This document shows, one piece after another, positions 49,318-58,685 of a stretch of 64,000 nucleotides of DNA. Within the stretch, counting starts at the first letter, position 1. Every line of letters starts with the position of its first letter. Below the pieces are notes generated by a model, which made no database searches, was not told where the DNA came from, and saw only the letters and a program-made list of their open reading frames with translations. The stretch is from NCBI GenBank assembly GCA_004193285.1, contig SECP01000026.1:46159-110158 (forward strand). The letters are read 5' to 3'. This stretch comes from Myxococcales bacterium (GTDB lineage Bacteria > Myxococcota_A > Polyangia > Polyangiales > Polyangiaceae). Both the position numbers and the translations under genes were made by a program.

Positions 49318-50511
49318 TCAAGGCGCCAGCTCGAGCGACGCGCTGACCCACTCGCCACCGCGCCGGCTGGATTCCACCGCGGCTTCGATGAACTTCATGC
49401 CGCGCGCGCCGTCCACCACCGTGGGGAGGTGCAGGGCCTCGGGGTTGGGTTCGCGGCCCTCGATGCGAGCGCCGATGAGCTCGGCCATGTCGCTGTAGAT
49501 GTTGGCGAAGCCCTCGAGGTAGCCCTCGGGGTGGCCCGGGGGAATGCGCGTGCCATGGGCGGCGCTCGGCCCCGCTCCGGGCCCGCCGCGGGTGATGAGC
49601 CGAGGCGGCTGGCCGTGAGGCGAAAACCAGAGCTGGTTCGGGTTCTCTTGGTGCCAGGTGAGGCCGGCTTTCTCGCCGAAAACTCGGATTTTGAGGTTGT
49701 TCTCGTTGCCGGGGGCGACCTGGCTCGCCCACAGCATGCCGCGGGCGCCTCCCCGATAGCGGAGCAGCATCTGGCAATCGTCGTCCAGCGCGCGGCCGTC
49801 CACGAACGTGGAGAGCTGCGCGCAGACGGACTCGAGCTCGAGCCCGGTGATGAACGACGCGAGTTGCTCGGCGTGGGTGCCGATGTCTCCGACGCAGCCG
49901 CCCGCACCCGACCGCTGAGGGTCCGTACGCCATTCGGCCTGCTTTTGCCCCGTCGCCTCCAGACGCGTGGTGAGCCAGTCCTGCGGGTATTCGACCTGGA
50001 CGACTCGAATCTTGCCGAGCTCACCCGCTTGCACGAGCGCCCGCGCCTGCCGCACGAGGGGGTAACCCGTGTAGTTGTGAGTGAGCGCGAATAGCACTCC
50101 CGACTGCCGCACCGCGGACACGAGCTCGAGGGCATCCTCCAGCTTGCTCGTGAGCGGCTTGTCACAAATGACGTGGATTTTGGCGTCGATGAAGGCGCGC
50201 GCAGCCGCGTAATGCAGGTGGTTCGGAGTCACGATGGCGACGACGTCGATGCCGTCAGCGCGTTCAGCCTCCTGCCGCGCCATCGCCGCGAAGCTGTCGT
50301 AGCTGCGCTCGGGGGCAATGCCCAGCTCGCGCGCGGACTCGCGAGCCCGCGCCGCGTCCGAGGAGAGCGCTCCGGCGACCAGCTCGTAGCGATCGTCCAG
50401 CCTCGCCGCGATGCGGTGCACGCCGCCGATGAACGCGCCGCTCCCTCCGCCCACCATGCCGAGCCTTAGCCTCCGCCGCGCTGCCGTGGAGTCATTGCCT
50501 CGAATCGTCAT
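49318..50511 (-). CDS. Gfo/Idh/MocA-family NAD(P)-dependent sugar oxidoreductase
   Basis: The 397-residue protein starts with an NAD(P)-binding Rossmann fold (LGMVGGGSGAFIGGVHRIAA), followed by IVTPNHLHYAAARAFIDA and HVICDKPLTSKLEDALELV with the family Lys, then the C-terminal GFO_IDH_MocA_C domain (QRSGAGGCVGDIGTHAEQL, with a DIGTHAEQ active-site block). Enzymes of this type oxidise or epimerise sugars and inositols. Start ATG 50511; the longer frame upstream has no similarity. With the TIM-barrel isomerase and ThuA protein further on it suggests a sugar-oxidation route, but it is separated from them by about 8 kb. Confidence 0.87.
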   Translation of the reverse strand: MTIRGNDSTAARRRLRLGMVGGGSGAFIGGVHRIAARLDDRYELVAGALSSDAARARESARELGIAPERSYDSFAAMARQEAERADGIDVVAIVTPNHLHYAAARAFIDAKIHVICDKPLTSKLEDALELVSAVRQSGVLFALTHNYTGYPLVRQARALVQAGELGKIRVVQVEYPQDWLTTRLEATGQKQAEWRTDPQRSGAGGCVGDIGTHAEQLASFITGLELESVCAQLSTFVDGRALDDDCQMLLRYRGGARGMLWASQVAPGNENNLKIRVFGEKAGLTWHQENPNQLWFSPHGQPPRLITRGGPGAGPSAAHGTRIPPGHPEGYLEGFANIYSDMAELIGARIEGREPNPEALHLPTVVDGARGMKFIEAAVESSRRGGEWVSASLELAP

Positions 50512-50957
50512 GGCTCCAGGATAGGCGAGCCTTTCGACCTCGGGCTTGGAGAACCGCCGGGCGGCGCATGTAAGAAAGGCGCAAAGGGGGGCGGCGGGGG
50601 CGGCCCCAGGGCGGCAGAGACGGACGTTTGCGCTGGGGCTGATCCGGCTCGGAAACGCGCGTGCTTCTTCCAATACTTTGCGGCCGCGCTCCAAGACCGA
50701 ACTCCGGGCGGGCCGTACGTTCAACTTGCGTATTCGGGGATTTCGGTAGTTCGCGGCCGAATCGGTCGAATGCCTCGTTCGGCGGTCTGCTCAGGGAACT
50801 TCGCTCATGCGGTTCATCACGCAAATGGACTTCACGGTTTGAGCGGAGATTTCGTGACGGGTTCGCCAGCACTGACGGAAATGAGCGGAGGCGCCACTGC
50901 TGATGCGTGGCCCCCGATGAGCCAGTCCGGGCATCTCGCTGCCCGACGGAGTCCCCT
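50512..50957. other. Gene-free region before the first DUF1592 gene
   Basis: This stretch lies between divergent genes and must contain the promoters for the oxidoreductase and the DUF1592/DUF1552 operon. Open frames here run only as extensions or shadows. I see no strong inverted repeat, terminator or RNA-gene signature. The part from 50700 to 50940 is slightly less GC-rich than the flanking genes. Confidence 0.5.
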
Positions 50958-52751
50958 GTGAAGAGATCCATGGTGAGCAGCTTCAATCCCTATCGATGGC
51001 TCCGTGCTTCTTCGCGGCTGGGGCTGACGCTCCCGGTCGCGTCGCTCGCGGCATGCCTGGGCATGTCCTCGGTTGCCTGTTCTTCGTCCCCGGAGACGAG
51101 TCCCGTGGGATCTGGCGCTCAGCCGGGGACCGGTGGGGCGGGTGTGGGCGGCGGCGCAGGCGGTTCCGCCACGAGCGGCGCCGGCACCGGCAGCGTGACG
51201 AGCGGCACTCCGGGCATGGGCGGGGTCAACTTGAGGCTCCTGACGCGCTCTGAGTACCTCGCTTCGATTCGAGCGCTGTTCGGCGCAGTGTCCGCGCCGC
51301 TGGACCTCCCCGAGGATTCTTCGGTGGCGGGGTACATCTCGGTCGGCGCGTCGCGCTCGACGGTGAACGCGACCGCGGCCGCGGGCTACGAAGTGGCGAG
51401 CCGCGCGATCACGGCGGAAGTGTTCGGGGACGCGGCGCGGTGGCAGACCCTGGTCGGGTGCCAACCGAGCGCGGACCTCAGCGACGCTTGCGTGACGACC
51501 TTCATCCAGGGGTTCGGCAAGCGCGCCTTCCGTCGCGACCTGACGGATGCGGAGACGCAGACTTGGACCAAGGTCGCCAAAGACGCGGCCGCGCTGGCCA
51601 TCAGCGTCGGGCAGACGGCGAGCGCCGCGCAAGGCCTCGCGACCGCGACCTCCGGGTTGCTTCAGTCGCCGGGCTTCCTCTACCGGGCGGAGACCAACAA
51701 GCTCGATCCGCAGAGCGGTCGCCTCAAGTACGACGGCGCCTCCATGGCGTCGCGCCTCTCGTTCTTGCTGACGGGTGGCCCTCCGGGACCCGAGTTGATC
51801 GCAGCCGCCGCTTCGGGGCAGCTGGACACCGCCGAGGGCGTGAGCGCAGCGGCCGCTCCGCTCCTGCAGAGCGAAGGGCTGATCGAGCGACTGACCGGGT
51901 TCTTCAGTGAGTACTCCCAGGCGGGGCTCGTGCTCACGACGCAAAAGAGCGCCGTCATGTACCCCACTTTCAACGACGGGCTGCGCGCGTCGATGCTGCA
52001 AAGTACGCAGCTTTTCCTCAAAAACATCGTCCTCGCCCCCGGCGCAGACGTGCGCGCGTTCTTCGACAGCGATCAAACGTTCGTGGACGCGGCCCTGGCG
52101 CCCATCTACGGCGTTACGGCGCCTGCTTCGGGCTTTGCTCAGGTCAAGCTCCCTCCCGAGAGCGGGCGAGTCGGGATCATGGGGCAGGCGGCGGTGATCG
52201 CCGGCCACTCCAAGCCCGACCACAGCTCGCCGACGAATCGCGGCATCTTCATGCTCGGCTCGTTCCTCTGCCAGGACGCCCCTCCGCCGCCCCCCGGCGC
52301 GGTGACCGAGCTCAAGCCGGACCCGACCTTGACCATGCGTCAAAAGCTCGAGCAGCACCGCAAGGACCCCAAGTGCGCTGGTTGCCACGCGCTCTTCGAT
52401 CCCCTCGGCATGGGCCTCGAGCATCTGGACTCGATCGGTGCGTACCGAGAGACGGAAGGGGCGTCTCTCGCCATCGACGCGACGGGCGCGCTGGACGGCG
52501 TTGCTTTCAACGGCGCGGCGCAGCTCGGAGCGACGCTGCGCGAGAATCAGCGCGTCATGGCGTGCATGATGCGGCAGTTCTATCGCAGCGCCAACGGCCG
52601 CACGGACGACGCAGTGGATACGAAGGCCATCGAAGACATGTCCGCCCTGCTTGCTTCGCGTAACTACGTTTTTCGGGACCTGGCGGTTGCCTTCGTCGCG
52701 AGTGACGCATTCCGTTCTGCTCCGGCCCCCATCGTCTCCGGGAATCAGTAA
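50958..52751 (+). CDS. DUF1592/DUF1588/DUF1585-type exported protein with CxxCH, lipoprotein
   Basis: About 597 residues. A lipoprotein-like signal (AACLGMSSVAC) and a short Gly-rich stalk precede LRLLTRSEYLASIRALFG. The family modules follow in order: DUF1595-like (FGKRAFRRDLTDAE), DUF1592 (SPGFLYRAE, MASRLSFLLTGGPPGPEL), DUF1588 (NRGIFMLGSFLCQD, then CAGCHALFDPLGMGLEHLD) and DUF1585 (YRSANGRTDDAVD). The CAGCH near residue 472 is a heme-binding CxxCH. These proteins occur in Planctomycetes and Myxococcota, always with a DUF1552 partner, and their function is unknown. GTG 50958 is 6 nt after GGAG; ATG 50970 is an alternative. The partner gene begins 2 bases later. Confidence 0.82.
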   Translation: MKRSMVSSFNPYRWLRASSRLGLTLPVASLAACLGMSSVACSSSPETSPVGSGAQPGTGGAGVGGGAGGSATSGAGTGSVTSGTPGMGGVNLRLLTRSEYLASIRALFGAVSAPLDLPEDSSVAGYISVGASRSTVNATAAAGYEVASRAITAEVFGDAARWQTLVGCQPSADLSDACVTTFIQGFGKRAFRRDLTDAETQTWTKVAKDAAALAISVGQTASAAQGLATATSGLLQSPGFLYRAETNKLDPQSGRLKYDGASMASRLSFLLTGGPPGPELIAAAASGQLDTAEGVSAAAAPLLQSEGLIERLTGFFSEYSQAGLVLTTQKSAVMYPTFNDGLRASMLQSTQLFLKNIVLAPGADVRAFFDSDQTFVDAALAPIYGVTAPASGFAQVKLPPESGRVGIMGQAAVIAGHSKPDHSSPTNRGIFMLGSFLCQDAPPPPPGAVTELKPDPTLTMRQKLEQHRKDPKCAGCHALFDPLGMGLEHLDSIGAYRETEGASLAIDATGALDGVAFNGAAQLGATLRENQRVMACMMRQFYRSANGRTDDAVDTKAIEDMSALLASRNYVFRDLAVAFVASDAFRSAPAPIVSGNQ

Positions 52752-52753
52752 AC

Positions 52754-54187
52754 ATGGAAATCCTCAACAAGCTCCGGATGTCGCGGCGGTTTGCGCTGCG
52801 AGGTATGCTCGGCGGTATCGGCGTCTCGATGTGGCTGCCGGTCCTCGACGCCATGTGTGACGACAGCGGCACCGCGTTCGCCTCCGGCGAGGCGCTGCCC
52901 ACCTCTTTCGGTACTTTCTTTTGGGGCAACGGCATTCACCCGAATGTTTGGACCCCCAAGACGACGGGCGTGGGCGACGCGTGGCAGCTCCCACCCAGCC
53001 TGCAGGACTTCGCAGACCTGAAGGCGGACATGACCTTCGTCACCGGGCTGGACATGTTGGACGCCAAGTTCAAAGGTCACGGCTGGGGCGTCGTGTACGT
53101 CATGGCGGGCGGGGACGGCACGATGTGCTCGTTCACCTCGGACATCGACAAGACGCCGTCGCACAAGTACGAGACGGCGGAGGCCACCCAGTACCAGAAG
53201 ACGATCGACCAGCTCATCGCTGACGACATCTCCGCCAAGGAGATGAGCCTGCCGGAGAACCAGCGGCACACGTTCAAGTCGCTGGAAACCGGGGTGCTCC
53301 CGTACACGGGCATGAACATGGGCACGGTGAGCAAGTACCTCTCTCACCGCGGTCCGAACGACTTCTTGCCGCCGGAGCGCGACCCCAAGAAGCTGTTCGA
53401 CAAGCTCTTCGCGGTCGCCCCGGGCACGCCGACCACCCCCGGCGCTCCGACGGACATTTCCAACAAGCTGCGTCGCAGCGTGCTGGACGCCGTGCTCGAG
53501 GACGCCAATCGCTTGAAGACGACGGTCGGAGAGAACGACGCCAAGCGCATCGACGCGCACATGGAGAGCATCCGCACGCTCGAGCTCCAGATCCCCACCG
53601 GGACTCCTACCGGCGACGGCGCTACACCGTCTGACTGCACCATTGCCGCGCCGCCCATGACCCTCGCGGACATGACCGCGAAGAGCCAGGCCATCAATCG
53701 GCTGGTGGCGCAAGCGCTGGCGTGCAACCTCACCCGCGTCTACTCGCACCTCTGGTCGGGCGCACGCGATGACAACGCCTATCCGACCATTCCGGTGAAC
53801 TCGGATCACCACGGTCTGACCCACGGCGATGCGTCGATGAACGAGACCTCGACGAAGATCGAGCGTTACATCATGAGCCAGTACGCAGACATGTGCCGCG
53901 TCATGAAGCAGACGACGGTCGGCGCTGGCAACCTGCTGGACAACACCCTGATCTACGGCATCAGCGACGTCGCGGAGCCGAGCGGGCACGTGATGTCGAA
54001 CTGGCACATCGTGCTCATGGGGCACGCCGGCGGCAAGCTGCCGGGCAACCGCCACTTCCGCGCCCCTGGCCGCAAGGTCACGGAGCTGATGCTCACGATG
54101 CAGCAGGTGATGGGCCTCAGCATCGACACGTTCGGCAGCTGGGACCGCACCAACAAGACCATCTCGGAGATTCTTAGCGCCACTTAG
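52754..54187 (+). CDS. DUF1552 family exported protein, probable Tat substrate
   Basis: The 477-residue protein begins with a twin-arginine-like signal (MSRRFALRGMLGGIGVSMWL) and continues as a DUF1552 protein: FGTFFWGNGIHPNVWTP, KADMTFVTGLDMLD, HIVLMGHAGGKLPGN and a C-terminal TVMQQVMGLSIDTFG-type end. DUF1552 is related to the alkaline-phosphatase/sulfatase-like DUF1501 proteins. The substrate is unknown. It follows the DUF1592 gene by 2 bases, so the two are co-translated. Confidence 0.85.
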   Translation: MEILNKLRMSRRFALRGMLGGIGVSMWLPVLDAMCDDSGTAFASGEALPTSFGTFFWGNGIHPNVWTPKTTGVGDAWQLPPSLQDFADLKADMTFVTGLDMLDAKFKGHGWGVVYVMAGGDGTMCSFTSDIDKTPSHKYETAEATQYQKTIDQLIADDISAKEMSLPENQRHTFKSLETGVLPYTGMNMGTVSKYLSHRGPNDFLPPERDPKKLFDKLFAVAPGTPTTPGAPTDISNKLRRSVLDAVLEDANRLKTTVGENDAKRIDAHMESIRTLELQIPTGTPTGDGATPSDCTIAAPPMTLADMTAKSQAINRLVAQALACNLTRVYSHLWSGARDDNAYPTIPVNSDHHGLTHGDASMNETSTKIERYIMSQYADMCRVMKQTTVGAGNLLDNTLIYGISDVAEPSGHVMSNWHIVLMGHAGGKLPGNRHFRAPGRKVTELMLTMQQVMGLSIDTFGSWDRTNKTISEILSAT

Positions 54188-54212
54188 GGCCGCGAATGAG
54201 CCGCGGAGGCCT

Positions 54213-54240
54213 CCCCGCGCCGGGTTCAGCCGGTGCGGGG
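54213..54240. terminator. Terminator hairpin after the DUF1552 gene
   Basis: CCCCGCGCCGG (54213-54223) pairs with CCGGTGCGGGG (54230-54240) around GTTCAG, 11 bp with one G-T wobble. It overlaps the end of the convergent gene and probably ends both transcripts. Confidence 0.55.
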
Positions 54241-55473
54241 ACGCTCGCGGAGCACGAGGCCCTCGACATCCATTCGCGAACCGGGGGCATTGCCGCTGCC
54301 GGCGTGGTAGCGCACCCACTCCCAAGCCTCGTGCTGGTCGCTCTCCAGCGCGCGCGGAATGCGCTCGGCTAGTTGCGAGACCCCGAGAGCGAAGACCTTG
54401 CGGCCGGTCTCGCGCTCCACGCCCGCTGAGTCCACCAGCGTGAGCCGGTTGATGACGTCCGAGCAGAGCACGATGCGGTCCGCACAGCCGGTGAGGCTCG
54501 TGATGTGGTCTTGTTGAATCCGCAGCTCGAGCTCCCACCAGGGAAGCACCCAGGTTCGCTCCGCTTCGCCGGCGAGCTTTCCGAAGCGCTGCTCGTAGAG
54601 CCGCAGCGCATGCACGCGCTGCGGCCACGCGACTTGACTGAGCACCAAGTCCGAAACGAGCAGGTCCGCACGCTCGTTCGAACCGAGGAGCGCCGGGGGC
54701 TCCGGTAGCCAATAGGACCGGCAGAGCTCCGAAAGGTCGCTAGCGATCGCGGCGGCGTCGCCGCCATGGGAAAAGACTTCCTCCAAGGCGCGCACGAGCT
54801 GGCCGTTGATGCCCGTCAGGTCCATCACCCGCGGCTCGATTCGGGCTCGCAACCCCGGATCCTTCACAACGGCCGAGATCGTGGCCTCCAGGGTAGGGCC
54901 GTCGATGTCCACCAGCACCAGCCGCTCGAAGGCTTTCGCCAGCTCCGGCAGCGGCAAGTCGAACGCCTGACCTGCGCCGAGGACCACCGCCAGGTCGCGG
55001 CGCGCGCATCCGCTCACCGCCTGCTCGATGAAGGCGCGGTTGCGACTGGCGTGCGCGGCCCAGCCGTCTCGGTTCTGCCTCCGAATCTTGGCGATACCAG
55101 CCGAAGCTTCGCTGAACCGGAGCTTGGCGAAAGCTTCCGCGTCGAGCGTCGGGTCCCAGCGCCACGGCCAGCGGGCGCTCGCATGGGCGCCGTGGGCCGC
55201 GAGCGCGGTGAGCGCGTCTCCCAAGTTGCAGGTCGGCACATCCGCCGTTCTTTGCCCCACCAGGAACATCGTATGAGTGAAGCGGACGAGCCCTTCGAGC
55301 TGCGCTGGGCGTAACGAGCCTTCCCCACGCAGAACGACCCGCAGGTCCGCAGCTTCCGCGGCCGTTATGGGGGGCTTTTCAGCTAACAGCACCTCGTCTG
55401 CGTACCAAGCGAGCGCGCGCTCGACGGCCTCTAAAGACGCCGCGGCCAGGGCGTCCGTGCGAGCAGAAACCAC
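54226..55473 (-). CDS. SAM-dependent methyltransferase-like protein of unknown function
   Basis: The 415-residue protein has a Rossmann-like nucleotide loop, DLAVVLGAGQAFDLPLPELA, and an acidic second-strand end, RLVLVDIDGPTLEATIS, which resemble motif I and II of class I methyltransferases. The N-terminal 110 residues are helical (ALAWYADEVLLAEKPPITAA). No catalytic motif beyond this is clear, so the call is tentative. The GTG at 55473 is used; another GTG at 55566 would give a longer N-terminus reaching into the upstream region of the divergent DUF1552 gene. It is an isolated antisense gene between the two DUF1592/DUF1552 pairs. Confidence 0.55.
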   Translation of the reverse strand: MVSARTDALAAASLEAVERALAWYADEVLLAEKPPITAAEAADLRVVLRGEGSLRPAQLEGLVRFTHTMFLVGQRTADVPTCNLGDALTALAAHGAHASARWPWRWDPTLDAEAFAKLRFSEASAGIAKIRRQNRDGWAAHASRNRAFIEQAVSGCARRDLAVVLGAGQAFDLPLPELAKAFERLVLVDIDGPTLEATISAVVKDPGLRARIEPRVMDLTGINGQLVRALEEVFSHGGDAAAIASDLSELCRSYWLPEPPALLGSNERADLLVSDLVLSQVAWPQRVHALRLYEQRFGKLAGEAERTWVLPWWELELRIQQDHITSLTGCADRIVLCSDVINRLTLVDSAGVERETGRKVFALGVSQLAERIPRALESDQHEAWEWVRYHAGSGNAPGSRMDVEGLVLRERPRTG

Positions 55474-55613
55474 GGGGAGCAGGATACCCGTAGTTGCTGA
55501 CCAAGCAAACGACAGAGCCAGTCGCCACGTTGATCTTTTTGAATGAAATCCGAGCGTCGACGGCACTCATCTATGTGGGTTTCGCCCTGCGGGGAAGCTC
55601 GGGCAGGTCGGTC

Positions 55614-56951
55614 ATGGCTTTTCGTCTCAATCGTCGGTCGGTGCTGAGAGGCGCGGGGAGCATCGCGGTGGCGTTGCCATGGCTCGAAGCCATGGCTCCC
55701 GAGCGCTCCGCGCGCGCGGCCGCGGCTCCCGCCAAGCGCTTCATCGGCGTGTACACGCCGGGCGGTACCGTGCTCGAGAAGTGGCGTCCCATTGGCTCCG
55801 AGGAGAGCTTCGAGCTCAGCCCGATCTTGGCGCCTCTTCAAGCCATGAAGTCGCGGGTCTTGGTGGTGGACGGTATCGACATGACCTGCGCCGTTGGGGA
55901 GCAGGACCAAGCGGGCTTGGTGGGGCTTTGGACGGGCACCTCGCAATCCGGTTCGGCCACCGGCTATGCGAGCGGCCCCTCGATCGATCAGGTGCTCGCG
56001 GAGCGGCTCTCCACCGGTCAGCGCCTCGCCAGCCTCCCACTCGCGGTGCGCTGGGGAACTGGCAAGGCGCGGGGGCTACCGAGCCCGATGAACATCGCCA
56101 ACTACGCGACCGCTCCTGGCCATGCTCCCATCGTCCCGCGCCTCGATCCGATCCAGGTGTGGGAAGACCTTTTCGGCACGAGCGACTTGGCCGAGGCGGG
56201 AGCCTGGGACAAGTCGATTTTAGACGCGCTGGGTCGCCGCTACAGCAAACTGGCGGAGCGCCTCGGCGCGGCGGACCGCGCACGACTCGAGGAGCACTTG
56301 ACCCACGTCCGACACCTGGAGACCCGCGTCCGCGCATTCTCCAGCTGCTCGCGCCCGGAGCTGGTGGACACGACCGGCTACGATCCCCGGGCTGGCTTGG
56401 AATCGTCGGAAGGAGTGGAAGTGACGTCCCCCACGACGGACGCAGCCATACCCAGCGTCGGCAAGCTCATGATGGACTTGCTCGTGATGGCGCTGGCGTG
56501 CGACCTGACGTCCGTCGCAACGCTGATGTGGAGCGACACCGAGGCCAAGCATTCGCTGCCGTGGCTCGGTTTGCGCGACAACCTCCACTATTACGTGAGG
56601 GGCGGAGGCTACCACCCCGAGGAGCTGACTCAGGCCTTCACGTGGTACGTGCAGCAGCACGCTTATCTGCTCGAGAAGCTCTCCCAATGTCAGACCGCGA
56701 ATGGCACACTGCTCGACGAATCCGTCGTCTTCTTCGGCTCACACATTCAGCGGCCTCCCACGTCAGGTAAGACCGATATGCCATTTTTGCTCGGGGGTAG
56801 CGGAGGCGGACTCCGCACGGGACGCTGGATGCAAAACGCTCACCGCTCGCACAACGACTTGCTCGTCTCCATCCTCAATCTGTGTGGTGACGAGCGGCAG
56901 ACTTTCGGCGCCGCCGAGTTCTGCGCGGGGCCGCTGGGAGGTCTGACGTGA
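55614..56951 (+). CDS. Second DUF1552 family exported protein, probable Tat substrate
   Basis: The 445-residue protein has a twin-arginine signal (MAFRLNRRSVLRGAGSIAVA) and DUF1552 features: KRFIGVYTPGGTVLEKWRPI, PLQAMKSRVLVVDGIDM, RHLETRVRAFSSCSRPELVD, and FFGSHIQRPPTSGKTDMPFL toward the end. Start ATG 55614 begins the signal; the frame is open 120 bases upstream with no homology. Here it precedes its DUF1592 partner (GTGA overlap), the reverse of the order at 50958-54187. It is clearly diverged from the first DUF1552 protein, so the pair is not a recent duplicate. Confidence 0.83.
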   Translation: MAFRLNRRSVLRGAGSIAVALPWLEAMAPERSARAAAAPAKRFIGVYTPGGTVLEKWRPIGSEESFELSPILAPLQAMKSRVLVVDGIDMTCAVGEQDQAGLVGLWTGTSQSGSATGYASGPSIDQVLAERLSTGQRLASLPLAVRWGTGKARGLPSPMNIANYATAPGHAPIVPRLDPIQVWEDLFGTSDLAEAGAWDKSILDALGRRYSKLAERLGAADRARLEEHLTHVRHLETRVRAFSSCSRPELVDTTGYDPRAGLESSEGVEVTSPTTDAAIPSVGKLMMDLLVMALACDLTSVATLMWSDTEAKHSLPWLGLRDNLHYYVRGGGYHPEELTQAFTWYVQQHAYLLEKLSQCQTANGTLLDESVVFFGSHIQRPPTSGKTDMPFLLGGSGGGLRTGRWMQNAHRSHNDLLVSILNLCGDERQTFGAAEFCAGPLGGLT

Positions 56952-58654
56952 ACCTGGGACGAGCCGCAACTTGTCTGTTCGGGCTGAGCGTCGCTCTCGC
57001 GGCGTGCGGTCGGACCGATCGGAGCTCAGGAGGTTCGGGCGGCAGCGGGTCGGCCCCTAGCAATACCGGTGGGGTTGCCGGCAGCGGCGCGCGCCCCGGT
57101 GAGTCAGCGGGCGAGGCCGGCATGGCCGATTGCGCGAGCGACTCGCCGCGGCCGGGCCCATCCCCGCTCACCCGGCTCGACAACACCGAGCTGAACAACA
57201 GCATTCGGGCGTTGCTGCCGCCTGGCACCAGCGAAGCGGGCCTGCCGTGGCTACCCGAAGAGCGAGCCCAGAACGACGTGATGGATTCGCCGCCCAGTTC
57301 GGACACGGTGGAGCGCCTGCATGCGCTGGCGCACTCGGTGGCCCTGCGAATGACGGATGGTCGGGGGGAGGGCTGGCTGGCGGGGTGCGACGTCGAAGCG
57401 GAAGGAGAGGCAGCGTGCCGGGATTCGCTCGGGGCTGAGTTCTTGGAGCGCGCTTACCGGCGCCCCCTCACCACCGAAGATCAAGAAGAGCTGGCGAACG
57501 CCTTCGAAATGGGGCGGAAGGTGGGCGGCAGCTTCGCGAGCGGTATGCGCGCGATCGTGGAGCTGGCTCTGCAGAGCCCAGACTTCGTTTACCTGCTGGA
57601 GCTCGGCGACGGTAGCGCGGTCGGTGACGCGGTGGAGCTGACGAGCTTCGAAACGGCGGCGCGCCTTTCGTACTTCCTCACCGGCGGTCCGCCGGACGCG
57701 GAGCTGAACGCGGCCGCGACGCTTGGCCCCTTGAGCGACGAGCAGCTGGCGGCGCACGCGCGCCGTTTGGCCGAATCGCCGAACGGCCGCATGGCGCTCA
57801 GCCTCTTCTACACGCGCCAGCTCGGCGCCGATCACCTCGCCGAGGTTCCCGAGCTCGGATTCGATGCCGACCTCGCTCGAGACGCCTTGGAAGGGAGCCG
57901 GCGCTTCGTGGACGATGTTTTGTTCAACGGCCCGGGCACGCTCAGCGCGCTGCTCACGGAACCTTCGGCGTGGACGAACGGCGCGCTCGCCGCCTACTAC
58001 GGCTATTCGGCGGTTGGCGATGACTGGCAGAAGGTCCTGCTTCCCTCGCGGAGCAGCGGGTTCTTCACTCAGCCGGCGTTCCTGGCGTCCACGTCTCGCA
58101 GCTCCTACGTATCGGCCGTGCAGCGCGGGGTGCGGGTGCTGCGGCAGGTGCTTTGTTATGACGTGCCGCCGCCCCCGGTGGAAGGAATGACGTCGCTGCC
58201 CGAGGCCTCGACGGCGCCCACGACCGATCGCGGGCGTCTGGAGGCGGAAACGCGCTCGACCGCTTGCCAGCAGTGCCACGTGTACATCGACCCGGTCGGA
58301 TTGGCGTTCGGCAACTACGACGCGGTGGGCAAGTGGCGCGACGACGAACAAGGCACCACGGTGGACGCGAGCGGCGTGCTGGACAGAACCGAGGCCGCGG
58401 GGACGTTCTCGAATGCCGCGGGCCTGATGCAGAACATCGCCGACTCGGTGGACGCGAAAAGCTGCTTCGTTCGTCTTTGGCTCGGACGAGCGCAGCGCCG
58501 GCCGGTGGTAGCCTCGGACGCTTGCGTCGAGCAGAAGCTAACCCGCAGCTTCCTCGAGGGCGGGGGAGAGATCTTGCCGCTGCTGGAGGACATCGCCCAA
58601 AGCGATGCCCTCAGGTACCGTTCGCGCTCCGAGCTACCGCCTAGCAGGCCGTAG
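56948..58654 (+). CDS. Second DUF1592/DUF1588/DUF1585-type exported protein with CxxCH, lipoprotein
   Basis: The 568-residue protein has a lipobox (GLSVALAAC), a short stalk and the same module order as the protein at 50958: LTRLDNTELNNSIRALLP, FLERAYRRPLTTEDQEELAN, SPDFVYLLELGDG with AARLSYFLTGGPPDAEL, then VLRQVLCYDVPPPPVEGMTS, CQQCHVYIDPVGLAFGNYD (CxxCH near residue 440) and a DUF1585-like end (FVRLWLGRAQRRPVVAS). GTG 56948 overlaps the DUF1552 stop. Its end meets a porin gene on the other strand 22 bases away. Confidence 0.82.
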   Translation: MNLGRAATCLFGLSVALAACGRTDRSSGGSGGSGSAPSNTGGVAGSGARPGESAGEAGMADCASDSPRPGPSPLTRLDNTELNNSIRALLPPGTSEAGLPWLPEERAQNDVMDSPPSSDTVERLHALAHSVALRMTDGRGEGWLAGCDVEAEGEAACRDSLGAEFLERAYRRPLTTEDQEELANAFEMGRKVGGSFASGMRAIVELALQSPDFVYLLELGDGSAVGDAVELTSFETAARLSYFLTGGPPDAELNAAATLGPLSDEQLAAHARRLAESPNGRMALSLFYTRQLGADHLAEVPELGFDADLARDALEGSRRFVDDVLFNGPGTLSALLTEPSAWTNGALAAYYGYSAVGDDWQKVLLPSRSSGFFTQPAFLASTSRSSYVSAVQRGVRVLRQVLCYDVPPPPVEGMTSLPEASTAPTTDRGRLEAETRSTACQQCHVYIDPVGLAFGNYDAVGKWRDDEQGTTVDASGVLDRTEAAGTFSNAAGLMQNIADSVDAKSCFVRLWLGRAQRRPVVASDACVEQKLTRSFLEGGGEILPLLEDIAQSDALRYRSRSELPPSRP

Positions 58655-58668
58655 GCTCGGAGCGGCCC

Positions 58669-58685
58669 GGAGTGGTCACCACTCC
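58669..58685. terminator. Palindrome between convergent DUF1592 and porin genes
   Basis: GGAGTGGTCACCACTCC is a perfect 17-base palindrome covering the stop of the porin gene, able to form a GGAGTG/CACTCC hairpin. It lies 15 bases after the DUF1592 stop. No T-run is present. Confidence 0.4.

Noticed and set aside
52745..54712. 655-codon open frame antisense to the first DUF1552 gene
   Set aside because: Composition is that of an antisense shadow and the sense gene has signal peptide and family motifs; a real gene is unlikely.
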